A stretch of 64,000 nt of DNA, from positions 1 through 64,000 of the forward strand of contig CAWFBJ010000015.1 in the NCBI GenBank assembly GCA_963814055.1, read 5' to 3'. A model generated the notes under the pieces. It saw nothing but the letters and a program-made list of their open reading frames with translations, was not told the origin of the DNA and made no database searches. Made by a program: the position numbers and the translations under genes. Source of the DNA: AWTP1-13 sp963814055. GTDB lineage: Bacteria; Pseudomonadota; Alphaproteobacteria; Rhizobiales; Hyphomicrobiaceae. Each line of letters starts with the position of its first letter. Within the stretch, counting starts at the first letter, position 1. Positions 7,470 to 16,705 of the stretch are shown piece after piece.

Positions 7470-7505
7470 AGGGGGCCGCAGGTTCGAGCCCCGCCGGGAT
7501 CGCCA
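7470..7505 (+). repeat. third, diverged tRNA-Arg 3'-end copy
   Basis: These 36 bases match 5424-5459 except for a few changes (GGGCCGC instead of GGGTCGC, CCCCGCC instead of CCCTGCC) and end in CGGGATCGCCA. One change mispairs the T-stem and the anticodon loop is not preserved upstream, so it is not a working tRNA. It ends 44 bp before the transporter stop codon and marks the right edge of the second interval. Confidence 0.7.
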
Positions 7506-7549
7506 GCTTCTCCAATGAGCGAAAGCAGCATTCGCTTCGGTTCGGCGGA

Positions 7550-8707
7550 CTAGATCCGAAGCAAGCCGCGCTTGTTCAGGAAATAGGCGGTGACGCCAAC
7601 GATGAACGCAATGCCCACGTTCCAAACGGCCAGGGCAGCGGTAATCATCAACACGAAGCGTTCGCCCTTGTCCTTGGGGATGTCGCAGGCGCCAAGCGCG
7701 AGTTGAGCGCCCGTCAAGAACAGGATGACGCCGAGAATGCTCGGCGGGAACAGGCGCAAGAACGTGCCGACGGAGCCACTGAACAACATGGCGATGAGCA
7801 ATAGCACAGCGCCCAGGATAACGACCGCGCCGCCCGTGCGCGCGCCGAATTGGACATGGCCGGCCATGCCGCCTGCACCGTGACACATGGGTACGCCACC
7901 GACGCTCGCGCTCAGCAAGTTCATGATGCCGGTCGAGGTCGAGATTTTGCTCTCGTTGATTGGACGGTTCGGAAACAGCCGGTTGTTCTCTTCCGTAATT
8001 GCGATGACGGCATTGCCGAGGGTGAGTGGAATCTGGGGCAGCGCAAGAAATACGGTGCCCAGGACAAAGTCGTTGAGAGTGAGTGCTGACAGGCTGAACT
8101 CTGGCAGTCGCACTTCTATCTGGATTGTGCGAAGGGCATCGAGCAGCGTCGGATCGCTGACAATGCCGTAGCCAGCCCCAAACAGAAGCAGGAGGAACAT
8201 TGCCGGGACAACACGGTTGGTGAGAAGAAGGGCCGTTCCGAGCAAGGCGCCGCCGCCAATCCACCAGTTCTGCGACATCATCTTGGCCCCTTCGATCATG
8301 AAGCCGAAGCCGAGACCGAGAATGATACCGAGCACCACAGGGCGGGTGATGAGCTTGGCAACGTGGCGGGCAGTGCCGGTCAGTCCAAGGATAAGCCAGA
8401 TAAGGCCGGTTGCGAGGCTTGCGCCCCACACCATCGCCGGCGTGATGATGAGCGTTTGGGCGGCTTGCGTGGTGGCGATGGCACCGGCTGCTTTCATTGG
8501 TTGCACGGGAATCGGTGTGCGATAGACGAAGCCGCACACGACCATGGCCAATCCGAATGCGAGCAGCACTCCGAAGGGATCCATTTTGAGGACCCCGATA
8601 TAGGCAACGACGAACGGAATCAGCGTGCCCAGATCGCCGAAGGCGCCGGCGACCTCCATGCGGTCGAACCGGTTGGGTGCGCGGGCTGGGGCGGTCTCTT
8701 CGGCCAT
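7550..8707 (-). CDS. MOT1-type molybdate/sulfate transporter
   Basis: A 385-residue inner-membrane protein with about ten hydrophobic segments. The N-terminal FGDLGTLIPFVVAYIGV (about residues 24-40) and the VQPMKAAGAIA segment (about 68-78) are signatures of the MOT1 branch of the SulP/SLC26 superfamily, and a second matching repeat (IPLTLGNAVIA, GVPMCHGAGGMAGH) is present. It lacks a STAS domain, as MOT1 proteins do. These transporters take up molybdate (or sulfate). Its place beside a molybdenum-dependent formate dehydrogenase cluster argues for molybdate. It is intact, and its own promoter would lie in 8708-9037. Confidence 0.75.
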   Translation of the reverse strand: MAEETAPARAPNRFDRMEVAGAFGDLGTLIPFVVAYIGVLKMDPFGVLLAFGLAMVVCGFVYRTPIPVQPMKAAGAIATTQAAQTLIITPAMVWGASLATGLIWLILGLTGTARHVAKLITRPVVLGIILGLGFGFMIEGAKMMSQNWWIGGGALLGTALLLTNRVVPAMFLLLLFGAGYGIVSDPTLLDALRTIQIEVRLPEFSLSALTLNDFVLGTVFLALPQIPLTLGNAVIAITEENNRLFPNRPINESKISTSTGIMNLLSASVGGVPMCHGAGGMAGHVQFGARTGGAVVILGAVLLLIAMLFSGSVGTFLRLFPPSILGVILFLTGAQLALGACDIPKDKGERFVLMITAALAVWNVGIAFIVGVTAYFLNKRGLLRI

Positions 8708-9037
8708 TATGCAACTGGGCTTGAGGGGTAGCCGGGCGTACTTTTCATTTTTTGGCTGCCCGTTGCTAGAGCAATCGCGTTGAGCGCGCGCATCGGCCGA
8801 AGCGTGAAATCTGCTTGGTCTCGGTCAGGAAAGCCAGAGCCGCGATCTCTATTGCGATATCGGACAAGCCCGGTAGGCGCAAAAGCAAAACCGCTGGGAT
8901 GGCGGCTCCAAAAACCCCAAGCCTGTACGATGTAGCCTAGCCCTGCCCGAGGACCAGGGCCGGCTATCACACTGCCAAAACCCTGCGCCCTATGCGACCC
9001 GTCCGCAGGTGCGCTCGATGTTCAGGTGATTAAAAAC
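8708..9037. other. 330-bp intergenic stretch upstream of the MOT1-type gene
   Basis: No gene is supported. It should contain the minus-strand promoter of the transporter. No molybdate-responsive palindrome of the ModE type was recognised by eye. Confidence 0.4.
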
Positions 9038-9163
9038 TCAGATGCGGACGCCCTGAGTGGAAAAGGTACTCGATGCCGAATTCGGCACGAAGTTATTGAG
9101 CACGATGGCAGCGCCGGACGCAATAAGGATCGCGGCCAAGCATGCGACCAGAAAACTGCGCAT
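9038..9163 (-). CDS. small single-pass membrane/exported protein
   Basis: A 41-residue product with one N-terminal hydrophobic segment (residues about 4-22) and a short polar tail ending QGVRI. Tiny proteins of this shape (MR-F-L-hydrophobic, then 'TxxVRL') are common in Bradyrhizobium-like genomes. A GGAGGAA ribosome binding site lies 9 bases before the ATG at 9163; an ATG two codons earlier would be too close to it. Function is unknown. Confidence 0.6.
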   Translation of the reverse strand: MRSFLVACLAAILIASGAAIVLNNFVPNSASSTFSTQGVRI

Positions 9164-9241
9164 AGTCATCTTCCTCCAAGATTCCAGGCGCTTATTTAGC
9201 ATGGAATTGCGCTTTTCCGAAAGCGGAGATGACTGTTGCCG

Positions 9242-9853
9242 CTATCCTTCCAGCACGCCCACCACCAGGTTGTTGTCCAGATCGACAACCAGCACCTTGC
9301 CTCCGGCACGCATGAAGGCGGTGCCTCTCAACCCGGGGAATTTCGCCGTCAGGGCATCGGGCATTGCGGTAAGCCCCTGCAGGGCAACCACTGAGGGAAT
9401 CTCGGCACCGACTACGGCGTAAGCATCGTTGTTCGCCTGGGCTGATCCGGGCATCCCGTCGCGCTGCGAACCGATGCCCTGCATGATCTCGCTCCGCTCG
9501 CCGCCGGTAAGGTGTTTGAGCCGGTAGCCGGCGATGGGGAGTTGGTCATCGGCCGCGCTACGTGCTGAGAACTTCGCAGGTACGGTATCCACGTCAGCGG
9601 GGGAGCCCCCAGCCGTAAGCGCGCCATTGGTCAAAACATCGGCGTCCTTGGCAGTGGGGGCCTTGGAACTTGGTTCATGGGTGCCCGCCTTCTCAGACGT
9701 GCTTTTGCCAGTCGCTGGCGGCACAGGGTCCTGCTTTTTCAGCTCTTGCGCCTTCGCCTGAGGCACCGCATCCGCACCCTGTCCGATTGCAACGGCAATG
9801 CCCCCGGCGATCGCGAGAGCAAGGGAGGCAGCGCGTATTGTGAACTCGTGCAT
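9242..9853 (-). CDS. secreted hypothetical protein
   Basis: A 203-residue product from the ATG at 9853, which has an AAGAAGG ribosome binding site and starts a signal peptide (about residues 1-30, ending AVAIGQGADA). Then comes a low-complexity Pro/Ser/Thr/Lys linker (about 31-70) and a globular C-terminal region (about 85-200) with YRLKHLTGGERSEIMQGIG and a final hydrophobic strand VLVVDLDNNLVVGVLEG. It resembles periplasmic proteins with a short linker and an unknown domain. No functional motif is recognised. It is intact, 230 bp downstream of the fdh operon end on the same strand. Confidence 0.6.
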   Translation of the reverse strand: MHEFTIRAASLALAIAGGIAVAIGQGADAVPQAKAQELKKQDPVPPATGKSTSEKAGTHEPSSKAPTAKDADVLTNGALTAGGSPADVDTVPAKFSARSAADDQLPIAGYRLKHLTGGERSEIMQGIGSQRDGMPGSAQANNDAYAVVGAEIPSVVALQGLTAMPDALTAKFPGLRGTAFMRAGGKVLVVDLDNNLVVGVLEG

Positions 9854-10019
9854 GTGGTACCCTTCTTTCGTTCGCGCGGCTTTCAGCGGCCAAGCCAAAC
9901 AGCGCTTGCGCCAGCAGCGTCCTTGAAGGCAACGCGAGCGGAGCCGCGATGTTCCCGAGCGATCGATCACAGGTCGGAGATAGCTCTGGGAAGCGGTCGC
10001 CGCTGTCATCTGCGGCCAA

Positions 10020-10056
10020 ACAAAATGACGCGCGAGAGCAACTCCCGCGCGTCATT
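10020..10056 (-). terminator. terminator of the fdh operon
   Basis: A perfect 11-bp inverted repeat, AATGACGCGCG / CGCGCGTCATT with an 11-base loop, lies 27 bp past the cytochrome subunit stop. On the minus strand it is followed by TTTTG. Confidence 0.75.
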
Positions 10057-10082
10057 CAGTCCGCTATGGAAAACGCGGCAGC

Positions 10083-11095
10083 CTACTCGGCAGGCGCTAC
10101 GCCGCCGCCTCTGACGTGGCCTTTCTGCGCTTCCTTCTCCAGCCATAGGCTGTGGTGCTGTTGGGCCCAGTTCACGTCCACCTCGCCCTTGCCCATGGCT
10201 TCGAAGGCGCCCTGCATGCCGATGGTGCCGATGTAGATATGGGCCAGCATGATGGCAATGAACACCACGCCCACGATCCCGTGCACCATCTGCGCCAGCT
10301 GCATGCCGGAGACGTCGGTTGCATAGAACGGGAACATCAACAGATAGCCTGATATGGCCGCCGCAGCGCCACCCAGCACGACGACCCAGTAGATGGCCTT
10401 CTGGCCGGCATTGAACCGCCGCGCCGGCGGATGATTGTTGCCGACGATGCCGCCGCCTTCCTTGATCCACCGGATGTCGGTTCCGGATTGGAATATTCCA
10501 CGCGATCCACATCAGGAACATCAGCACCACGCCGAGCGTGAAGGGGAAGCTCAGGTAGTTGTGCGCGTACTTCGCCCATTGCGACCAGGTCGCGAACATC
10601 TCCGGCCCGAACCAGCGGCGTCAGCAACTCTCGGCCGAAGGTGATGTTGAGACCCGAGAGGGCGAGCACGATGAAGCAGCTCGCCGTCATCCAGTGCACG
10701 AAGCGCTCGAACGCATTGAAGCGCACCAGCGTGCGGCCTGAGCGCCCGTTCTCGATGCGCACCATGCCGCGGATCAGATAGAACAGGATGAGCACCGCGA
10801 GCATGCCGAGGATGGAAATGGCGGCGACCCAGCGCAGCGTCACCTGGTGGAACTGGCGCCAGTCCCGGCCGGCAGGCTGCTCCAGAACGCCCGACCTGGC
10901 GTCCGGGAGCGAGCTGCGCCCTTGGATCTTATTCAGCTCCTTCAGGAGCTCACGCTCCTTGACCGATTGCGCCATCGGATTGACTTCACTCGGCTGCTTC
11001 TGCTGTTGCGCCATGGCCGGAGCAGTGAATGCTGCGGCCAGACACAGCGCCAGAGCGGCGATCAGAAATCGGAGCCGTGTGCGCGTCGTCGCCAT
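10083..11095 (-). CDS. formate dehydrogenase cytochrome b (gamma) subunit, two frameshifts
   Basis: This is the membrane subunit that takes electrons from the iron-sulfur subunit and reduces quinone. The N-terminal part has a signal-like segment (residues 1-29, ending APAMAQ), then hydrophobic segments at about 88-110, FERFVHWMTASCFIVLALSG (a haem-ligand His in 'FVHW'), and after the first break MFATWSQWAKYAHNYLSFPF and a C-terminal part with 'HGIVGVVFIAIMLAHIYIGT'. Reading shifts are needed near 10610 and 10485 (each looks like one extra C). With them repaired the protein is about 337 residues, the usual length. Its start at 11095 has a GGGAG site. It is the last gene of the operon. Confidence 0.85.
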
Positions 11096-11181
11096 TCCAT
11101 CATCTCCCTATGCTCAGGCTTTCCGCCGACGGCGGAGCGATCGAGGCGACAGGTTGGTTCCCATCGCCTCTCATCGAACCG

Positions 11182-11802
11182 TCAGGACGCAATCGTCTCG
11201 CGATAGGCCGTCTGCCAGCCCCAGGCGCCCGACGTGTAGCCACGCCGCACCACGCGCTCCTTGTAGATCTGCGCGATGATCTCGCCGTCGCCGGCCAGCA
11301 GCGACTTGGTCGAGCACATCTCCGCGCACAGCGGCAGCTTGCCCTCGGCCAGACGGTTGGAGCCGTAGCCGGTGAACTGGCCGTTCTCCCGGCTGCCGTA
11401 CTCGGCAGGCGTGAGGTCGGCTTCCGGACCGCCGGCGCAGTAGGTGCACTTGTCCATCTTGCCGCGCGAGCCGAAGTTGCCGACGCGCGGATACTGCGGC
11501 GCGCCGAACGGGCAGGCGTAGAAGCAGTAGCCGCAGCCGATGCACAGGTCCTTCGAGTGCAGCACCACGCCGTCCGCCGTCGTGTAGAAGCAGTTCACGG
11601 GGCACACGGCGGCGCACGGCGCATCCGTGCAGTGCATGCAGGCCATCGAGACGGACCGCTCGCCCGGCTTGCCGTCGTTGATGGTGACGACACGCCGGCG
11701 GTTGATGCCCCACGGCACATCATGCTCGTTCTTGCAGGCGGTGACGCAGGCGTTGCACTCGATGCAGCGGTCGGCGTCGCAGAGAAACTTCATTCGGGCC
11801 AT
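11182..11802 (-). CDS. formate dehydrogenase iron-sulfur (beta) subunit, FDH3 type
   Basis: An intact 206-residue ferredoxin-like subunit. Four [4Fe-4S] motifs are visible: CIECNACVTACKNEH (residues about 14-28), CMHCTDAPCAAVCP (about 55-68), CIGCGYCFYACP (about 87-98) and a final set CTYC ... CAEMC. It carries electrons from the molybdenum subunit to the cytochrome b subunit, probably on the periplasmic side because the catalytic subunit carries a Tat-like leader. The start codon is 12 bp past the fdhA stop; a GGAGGAAC site overlaps the fdhA stop codon, so translation is likely coupled. Confidence 0.9.
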   Translation of the reverse strand: MARMKFLCDADRCIECNACVTACKNEHDVPWGINRRRVVTINDGKPGERSVSMACMHCTDAPCAAVCPVNCFYTTADGVVLHSKDLCIGCGYCFYACPFGAPQYPRVGNFGSRGKMDKCTYCAGGPEADLTPAEYGSRENGQFTGYGSNRLAEGKLPLCAEMCSTKSLLAGDGEIIAQIYKERVVRRGYTSGAWGWQTAYRETIAS

Positions 11803-11814
11803 GGTCGTTCCTCC

Positions 11815-14795
11815 TTACGCCGCTCTGACCTGGCAGAGCGTCGCCTTGGGTTCTTGCATGCCTGTCACCGGATCGAAGCCGTAGGTGGTGATCGTGTTGA
11901 CGCTTTCGCCGAGCACCACCGGGTCGGCGCCCTTTGGATACTTGGAGCGCTGATCTTCGCCCTGGTACCAGCCGCCGAAGTGGAAGGGCGACCACGTCAC
12001 GCCCCTGCCGACCCGCTCCGTCACCAGCGCCTTCATGCGCGCGCGCGGCTTGGTGTCGGCCGCGCCGTGCACCCAGACCCAACCGCCATCCTTGATGCCG
12101 CGCTCGGCAGCGTCGGCAGGATTGATCTCGATGAACATGTCCTGCTGCAGCTCGGCGAGCCACTTGTTGGCGCGCGTCTCTTCGCCGCCGCCCTCGTATT
12201 CCACGAGGCGCCCCGAGCGTGAGGATGAGCGGGAACTCCTTGGCGATGCCCCGCTCCACCGCAGCCTTCTGCACGTCGAAGCCCACGTTGGGCATGCGGA
12301 ACTGACGCGCATTGGGCAGCGTCGGGTACTTGGCCACGAGGTCCGGCCGCGGCGTGTAGATCGGCTCGCGATGCACGGGGATCGCGTCGGGCAGGCCGAA
12401 CGCGTTCGCACGCGCCTTGCCGTTGCCGTAGTGCATGCAGCCGTGCTTCATCGTGACGCGCTGGATGCCGCCCGACAGATCGATTGCCCAGGAGACGCGC
12501 GTCCGGGTTGGCGCCGCCGATCCGCTCGATGGTTGCGCGCTCCGCGTCGGTCAGGTCCGTGTCCCAGCCGAGCTTCTTGAGCACGCCGTAGGTGAACTCC
12601 GGATATCCATCCTGGATCTCCGAGCCCAGCGAGTAGGAGCCTTCGGCCAGCAGGTTGTGCCGCACCTCCTGCTCCACCTCCTTGCCGTCCACCATCGCCT
12701 TGGTCTTGACGACACGCTCCACGCCGAAGCGGGCGCGGAAGGTGCCGCCACCGTCCATGACGTGCAGGTTGGTGTTGTAGAGCGTGTGGGTGCCCGGATG
12801 CTTGAGCTCCGGCGTGCCCCAGCACGGCCACGGCAGGCCGTAGTAGTCGCCCTTGCACGGCCCGTCGCTCGCCCTGCAGCGTGACGAGGTCGAAGTCCTT
12901 CTGGTTGGCCATGTGCAGCTTGAGGCGCTCCGGCGACTGGCCGCAGTAGCCCGTCGACCAGCCACCGCGATTGATCTCGCGCAGGATGTCCTCCGCCACC
13001 GGCACGTTGTTCTCGACCTTGATGTTCTTGAACATCCTGTCGGCGAAGCCGAGCTTGGTCGCCAGCCGGTACATGATCTCGTTGTCGTCTTTCGACTCGA
13101 AGATCGGCTTGACGATCTGCTCGCCCCACTGGATCGAGCGGTTGGATGCAGTGCGCGAGCCGGCCACCTCGTAGCTGGTGGCGACGGGCAGCAGGTAGGT
13201 GTTCTCCTTGCGGTTGCCCATCACGGCCCACGTGGTCGGCACCGGATCGGCAACGACGAGCAGGTCGAGCTTGTCGACGCCGGCGGATGCTTCCGGAATG
13301 CGCGTGACCGTATTGCCGCCGTGGCCCATGATGAACATGGCCTTCAGGTTGTCCTTCTGGGACACCTGATCCTTGGGCAGCAGCGTCGCGTCGAACCAGC
13401 GGGTCGACGGGATGCCCGGCGTGTTCATCATCTTGACCGGCTTGCCGTCGGCGCCTGTGATCGTGTCGAAGCGCGACGTCCATCCAGTCGAAATCGACCT
13501 CCCAGACGCGGCACCAATGCCTCCAGGCGCCTTCGGCGAGGCCGTAGTAGAGCGGCAGCGTCACGATATCGAGGCCGAGGTCGGTCGCACCCTGCACGTT
13601 GGTGTGGCCGCGGAAGATGTTGGCGCCCGTGCCGAACTTGCCGACATTGCCCGTCGCCAGCAGCGCGATGCAGAACGCGCGCACGTTGGCGGTGCCGACC
13701 GTGTGCTGGGTCGCGCCCATGCACCAGATCAGCGTGGCGGGCTTCTCGGTCGCGAACATCTTGGCGACGCGCTTGAGCTGCTCGCCCGGCACGCCGGATA
13801 CGCGCTCGACCTCCTCGGGCGTCCACTTGGCGACTTCCTTGCGGATGTCGTCCATGCCGTAGACGCGCTGGGCGATGAACTCCTTGTCCTCCCAGCCGTT
13901 CTCGAAGATGTGCCAGAGCATGCCCCAGATCACGGGGATGTCCGTGCCCGACCGGATGCGGACATACTCGGTCGCGTGCGCGGCGGTGCGCGTCAGCCGC
14001 GGATCGATCACGATCATGTTGGCGCGGTTGAGCTCCTTGCCTTCGAGCACGTGCTGCAGCGACACCGGATGCGCTTCCGCCGGATTGCCGCCCATGATGA
14101 CCATGGTCTTGGCGTTGCGGATGTCGTTGTAGCTGTTGGTCATCGCGCCGTAGCCCCAGGTATTGGCTACGCCGGCGACCGTGGTCGAGTGGCAGATGCG
14201 CGCTTGGTGGTCCGAATTGTTCGTGCCCCAGAACGCAGCAAACTTGCGATTGAGATAGGCGCCTTCGTTGGTGAACTTCGCCGAGCCCAGCCAATAGACG
14301 GAATCGGGGCCGGACTTCTCGCGGATGGCCATCAGCTTGTCGCCGATCTCGTTGATCGCCGTATCCCACGAGATGCGCTGCCATTGCCCGCCGACCATCT
14401 TCATCGGATAGCGCAGACGGCGATCGCCGTGCGTCAGCTCGCGCGTCGCGGCGCCCTTGGCGCAATGCGAGCCGCGATTGATGGGGCTGTCCCAGCCGGG
14501 CTCCTGCCCGACCCACACGCCGTTCTCGACCTCGGCCAGCACCGTGCAGCCGACCGAGCAGTGCGTGCACATGTTCTGGCGGATGATGCCCTTGGCCGGC
14601 GCAGGTCCGGCGCCGGCGGCTTCGGCCTTGCGCACGCCGCCCAGCGGCAGCGCGCCGAGTGCGGCCAGTCCGCCGGCCGCGAGGCCGGAGCGGCGCAGGA
14701 AGCGTGCGGCGATCGATGCCGCCGCTCGTTTGATTTGCAAATGCCGCAGCAAGTGCGCCGCGACGTGCTTGACGTTCGCTTTTCTTGATCAGCAC
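11815..14795 (-). CDS. formate dehydrogenase molybdenum (alpha) subunit, FDH3 type, five frameshifts
   Basis: This catalytic subunit oxidises formate to CO2 at a molybdopterin-bound Mo/W centre. Starting from GTG at 14795 the protein begins with a basic leader and 'IDRRT-FLRRSGLAAGG', a twin-arginine signal, then the [4Fe-4S] motif CTHCSVGC, the cofactor region, and ARICHSTTVAG, where Cys stands in the place of the selenocysteine of FDH-N. The C-terminal molydopterin-dinucleotide-binding domain ends at 11815. The frame must shift near 14702, 13481, 12867, 12497 and 12212; each is explained by one extra base. Total length modulo 3 fits five insertions. About 990 residues after repair, the normal FDH3 size. 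Confidence 0.88.
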
Positions 14796-14808
14796 GACCT
14801 GCCCTCCC

Positions 14809-15018
14809 TTAGCGCTTGGTCGGATATCCGTTGACCCGGTAGAAAGTCTTCACGTGCTCGGTTTCCCGATAGCGCGACTTCCTCTTCTCGTCGTTGGTCT
14901 CGCTGTCGGCCCGGGCGCTCGTCGGCAGCGATCCGGCGGCGGCGGCGACGCCCGCGCCGGCCCCCAGCACGCGCAGGAAGTCGCGGCGGCCCACTTTCGC
15001 CTTGTCTTCAGCTTTCAT
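14809..15018 (-). CDS. formate dehydrogenase region Tat-target small protein
   Basis: An intact 69-residue protein with a twin-arginine motif (GRRDFLRV, residues about 10-17), a hydrophobic Ala-rich core and an ARA cleavage site near residue 37, followed by a charged 32-residue tail that includes HVKTFYRVNGYP. This matches the small Tat-signal proteins encoded just before fdhA in many FDH operons. It has a GGAGGAG ribosome binding site. The role is not established; an assembly partner of the exported dehydrogenase is the common guess. Confidence 0.85.
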   Translation of the reverse strand: MKAEDKAKVGRRDFLRVLGAGAGVAAAAGSLPTSARADSETNDEKRKSRYRETEHVKTFYRVNGYPTKR

Positions 15019-15051
15019 GATCGCCTCCTCCTCTCAAGACCCTCGTCCCGC

Positions 15052-15826
15052 TCACAGCGGAAGCGCGAAGGCCTCAGTTTCTATTTCCACGAATGTCCGG
15101 CCGAGCGCGCCGACGCGGGCGTAGAAGTCCGCCGTCTGGGAGCGCTCCAGATCGCTGAAGAAGCGCCCGATCCACGGCGCCATGTGCTTCTCGAAGATTT
15201 CGCGGTCGGCTCCCGGCGGAGCCTCGATGGTGCCCGCCGGCAAGCCCGGCCATGATCTCGCAGAGGATCGCGGCGTGGTCCTCGGGCTCGGACTGCCCTG
15301 CAGTCTGCTCGATGCCCAGACGTTTGAGATCGCCGCGCAGCCGCGCCAGCGGGCGCTCGTGCAGGAACCCCGTCAGATAATAGGAACCGTAGGGCAGCAG
15401 CTCGCCGCGACCGAGGCCGATGAAGAGATCGAAGTACTCCCTGCCGACGCGCTCGGCATCTGCCCGGGCAGCGGCTTCGCCGAGCGCCGCATGCGCCATG
15501 CCGAGCGGACTTGGATCGCCGCGCAATCCGGCCAGGCGCCCCAAGAGCTGAGCGTCGGGGCTGCGCGCCAGCAGCGTCGAGAGCAGCGCATACTCCTGCG
15601 CGCGCGCCGCATCGACCTCGTCGACGCTGTGGGCAGATTCGCCGTTGAAGAGATCAGGGCGCAGCACCGTGCGCGCCACGCCCGTGGCCGCCTCTACCGA
15701 AAGCACGCGCTCGGCGGGGATGCGATCCCAGTTCGAAACCGAGGGCTGGGAGATGCCGATGCGGCGCGCGAGTTCACTGACGCCGCCTACGGCGCGAATC
15801 GCTTCCTGGAGCCCCTGATCCCGCAT
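15052..15826 (-). CDS. HTH domain fused to TorD-family chaperone, one frameshift
   Basis: Residues 1-60 form a YdaS/Cro-like helix-turn-helix (VSELARRIGISQPSVSNW is the recognition region). Residues about 72-257 are a TorD/DmsD-type all-helical chaperone domain (YFDLFIGLGRGELLPYGSYY is its characteristic segment, ending with GALGRTFVEIETEAF). TorD-type proteins bind the signal and the apo form of molybdoenzymes until cofactor is inserted. A shift near 15234 (one extra G in GGGC) joins the two frames. The gene stands first in the promoter-proximal part of the fdhABC operon, next to two palindromes, so it may regulate the operon as well as mature FdhA; that is inference. Confidence 0.8.
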
Positions 15827-15869
15827 CTGCCTATTTCTTGGGCGCTACGTCGCATTTTTCGAATTGGAA

Positions 15870-15976
15870 CGGTTCGAAACCGTAATGCCAATGCAACGCT
15901 ACCGTCAATAGCTCAGAGCTATGCCGAACGAAACTTTATGTCATGCTATGGGCAGATCAAAATAGCTCAAGACTAT
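15870..15976 (-). promoter_or_regulatory. candidate fdh operon promoter with paired palindromic operators
   Basis: Two 15-base elements share ATAGCTCAnnnCTAT: 15908-15922 (ATAGCT-CAG-AGCTAT, a perfect palindrome) and 15962-15976, 54 bp apart centre to centre, about five helical turns. On the minus strand a -35-like TTGACG (15908-15903) abuts the first palindrome, and TACGGT (15884-15879) lies 18 bp downstream as a -10. A third palindrome, CGGTTCGAAACCG (15870-15882), covers the expected start of transcription. This reads as a repressor-controlled promoter for the HTH-TorD gene and fdhABC. It is a pattern seen by eye and needs experimental support. Confidence 0.5.
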
Positions 15977-16021
15977 GGCGAGTAGATCTACTGCGGCAGC
16001 GCACGTCCGTGCGTTCGACGA

Positions 16022-16705
16022 TTAGGCACGAGCCCCGTCTTGTGCTGGTTTCTCGTCATGCTGCGTCGCAACATCAACTGATCTGGTTTGCACTTTTACT
16101 GAACTCGCGGCGTCCCCGTCTTGCGCCTCCGGCTCGTTTCCTACTGGCATGCCAGATACTTGCGAGAGCTCGCTCTCGAGACGCTGCGCTGCCCGCAGCA
16201 GATGTCGAAGCGGTACCTTGCTCGGGCGGACGTGCTGCCTCCGCAGTCGGACTCGAGTGCCTGCCCCAGTTTCCCCATGGCCTGGGCAACGAGCTCGCGA
16301 ACGTCGTCGGTGGCTTCGAGCGGACCGAAGCCCGGCATGGCGGTGGGATCGGTGAAGTCCCACTGGTTCTCGGCGATGCCGATGAAATCGCGAATCGCCG
16401 GGATCGGTGGTCCAGACGCGGCGCAGCGCGGCCTTGGTCAATTCCGCCGGCACGCCCGATTGCAGAAAGGCGCGGATGTCGCTGCTGCGCCGTGATGGAC
16501 TCGATCGACGGCAGGCTCGCCGGATCGAAGGCAGGCTCCGTCAGCTCGCCCTCCGCAGGCGGCGCGCCCTCCGCTCCCTGCTCGTCGGCGACTGCGCCAG
16601 GCTTGTCGGTCGAGCCGCATCGGCCGCTGTCTTGTCTTTGGTCTCCTTGGCCGTGTCGCGCTTCAGCCGCGACCAGCGCGCGACGAAGTTCTCGGCGTCG
16701 CTCAT
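16022..16705 (-). CDS. DUF3306-family protein, several frameshifts
   Basis: A protein of about 227 residues found in FDH clusters of Hyphomicrobiales. It begins MSDAENFVARWSRLK, has an acidic low-complexity part, then the conserved core (FDPASLPSIESIT ... GVPAELTKAALRRVW ... MPGFGPLEATDDVRELVAQ) and a polar tail ending GARA. At least four reading shifts are needed (around 16560-16630, 16485, 16400 and 16300), mostly compatible with one extra base each. Its ATG overlaps the stop codon of the DUF3305 gene (ATGA at 16702-16705), so the two are translationally coupled. Function unknown; a role in FDH maturation is suggested by context only. Confidence 0.7.

Noticed and set aside
6912..8714. A 600-residue minus-strand frame spanning the HdrC-like gene and the transporter
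   Set aside because: Only the last 143 residues (from ATG 7343) are protein-like. The rest is an out-of-frame shadow of the intact MOT1-type gene and would run across the tRNA-derived repeat.
13373..14788. A 471-residue plus-strand frame opposite fdhA
   Set aside because: It lies wholly within the conserved catalytic gene and has no domain or ribosome binding site; a high-GC shadow.
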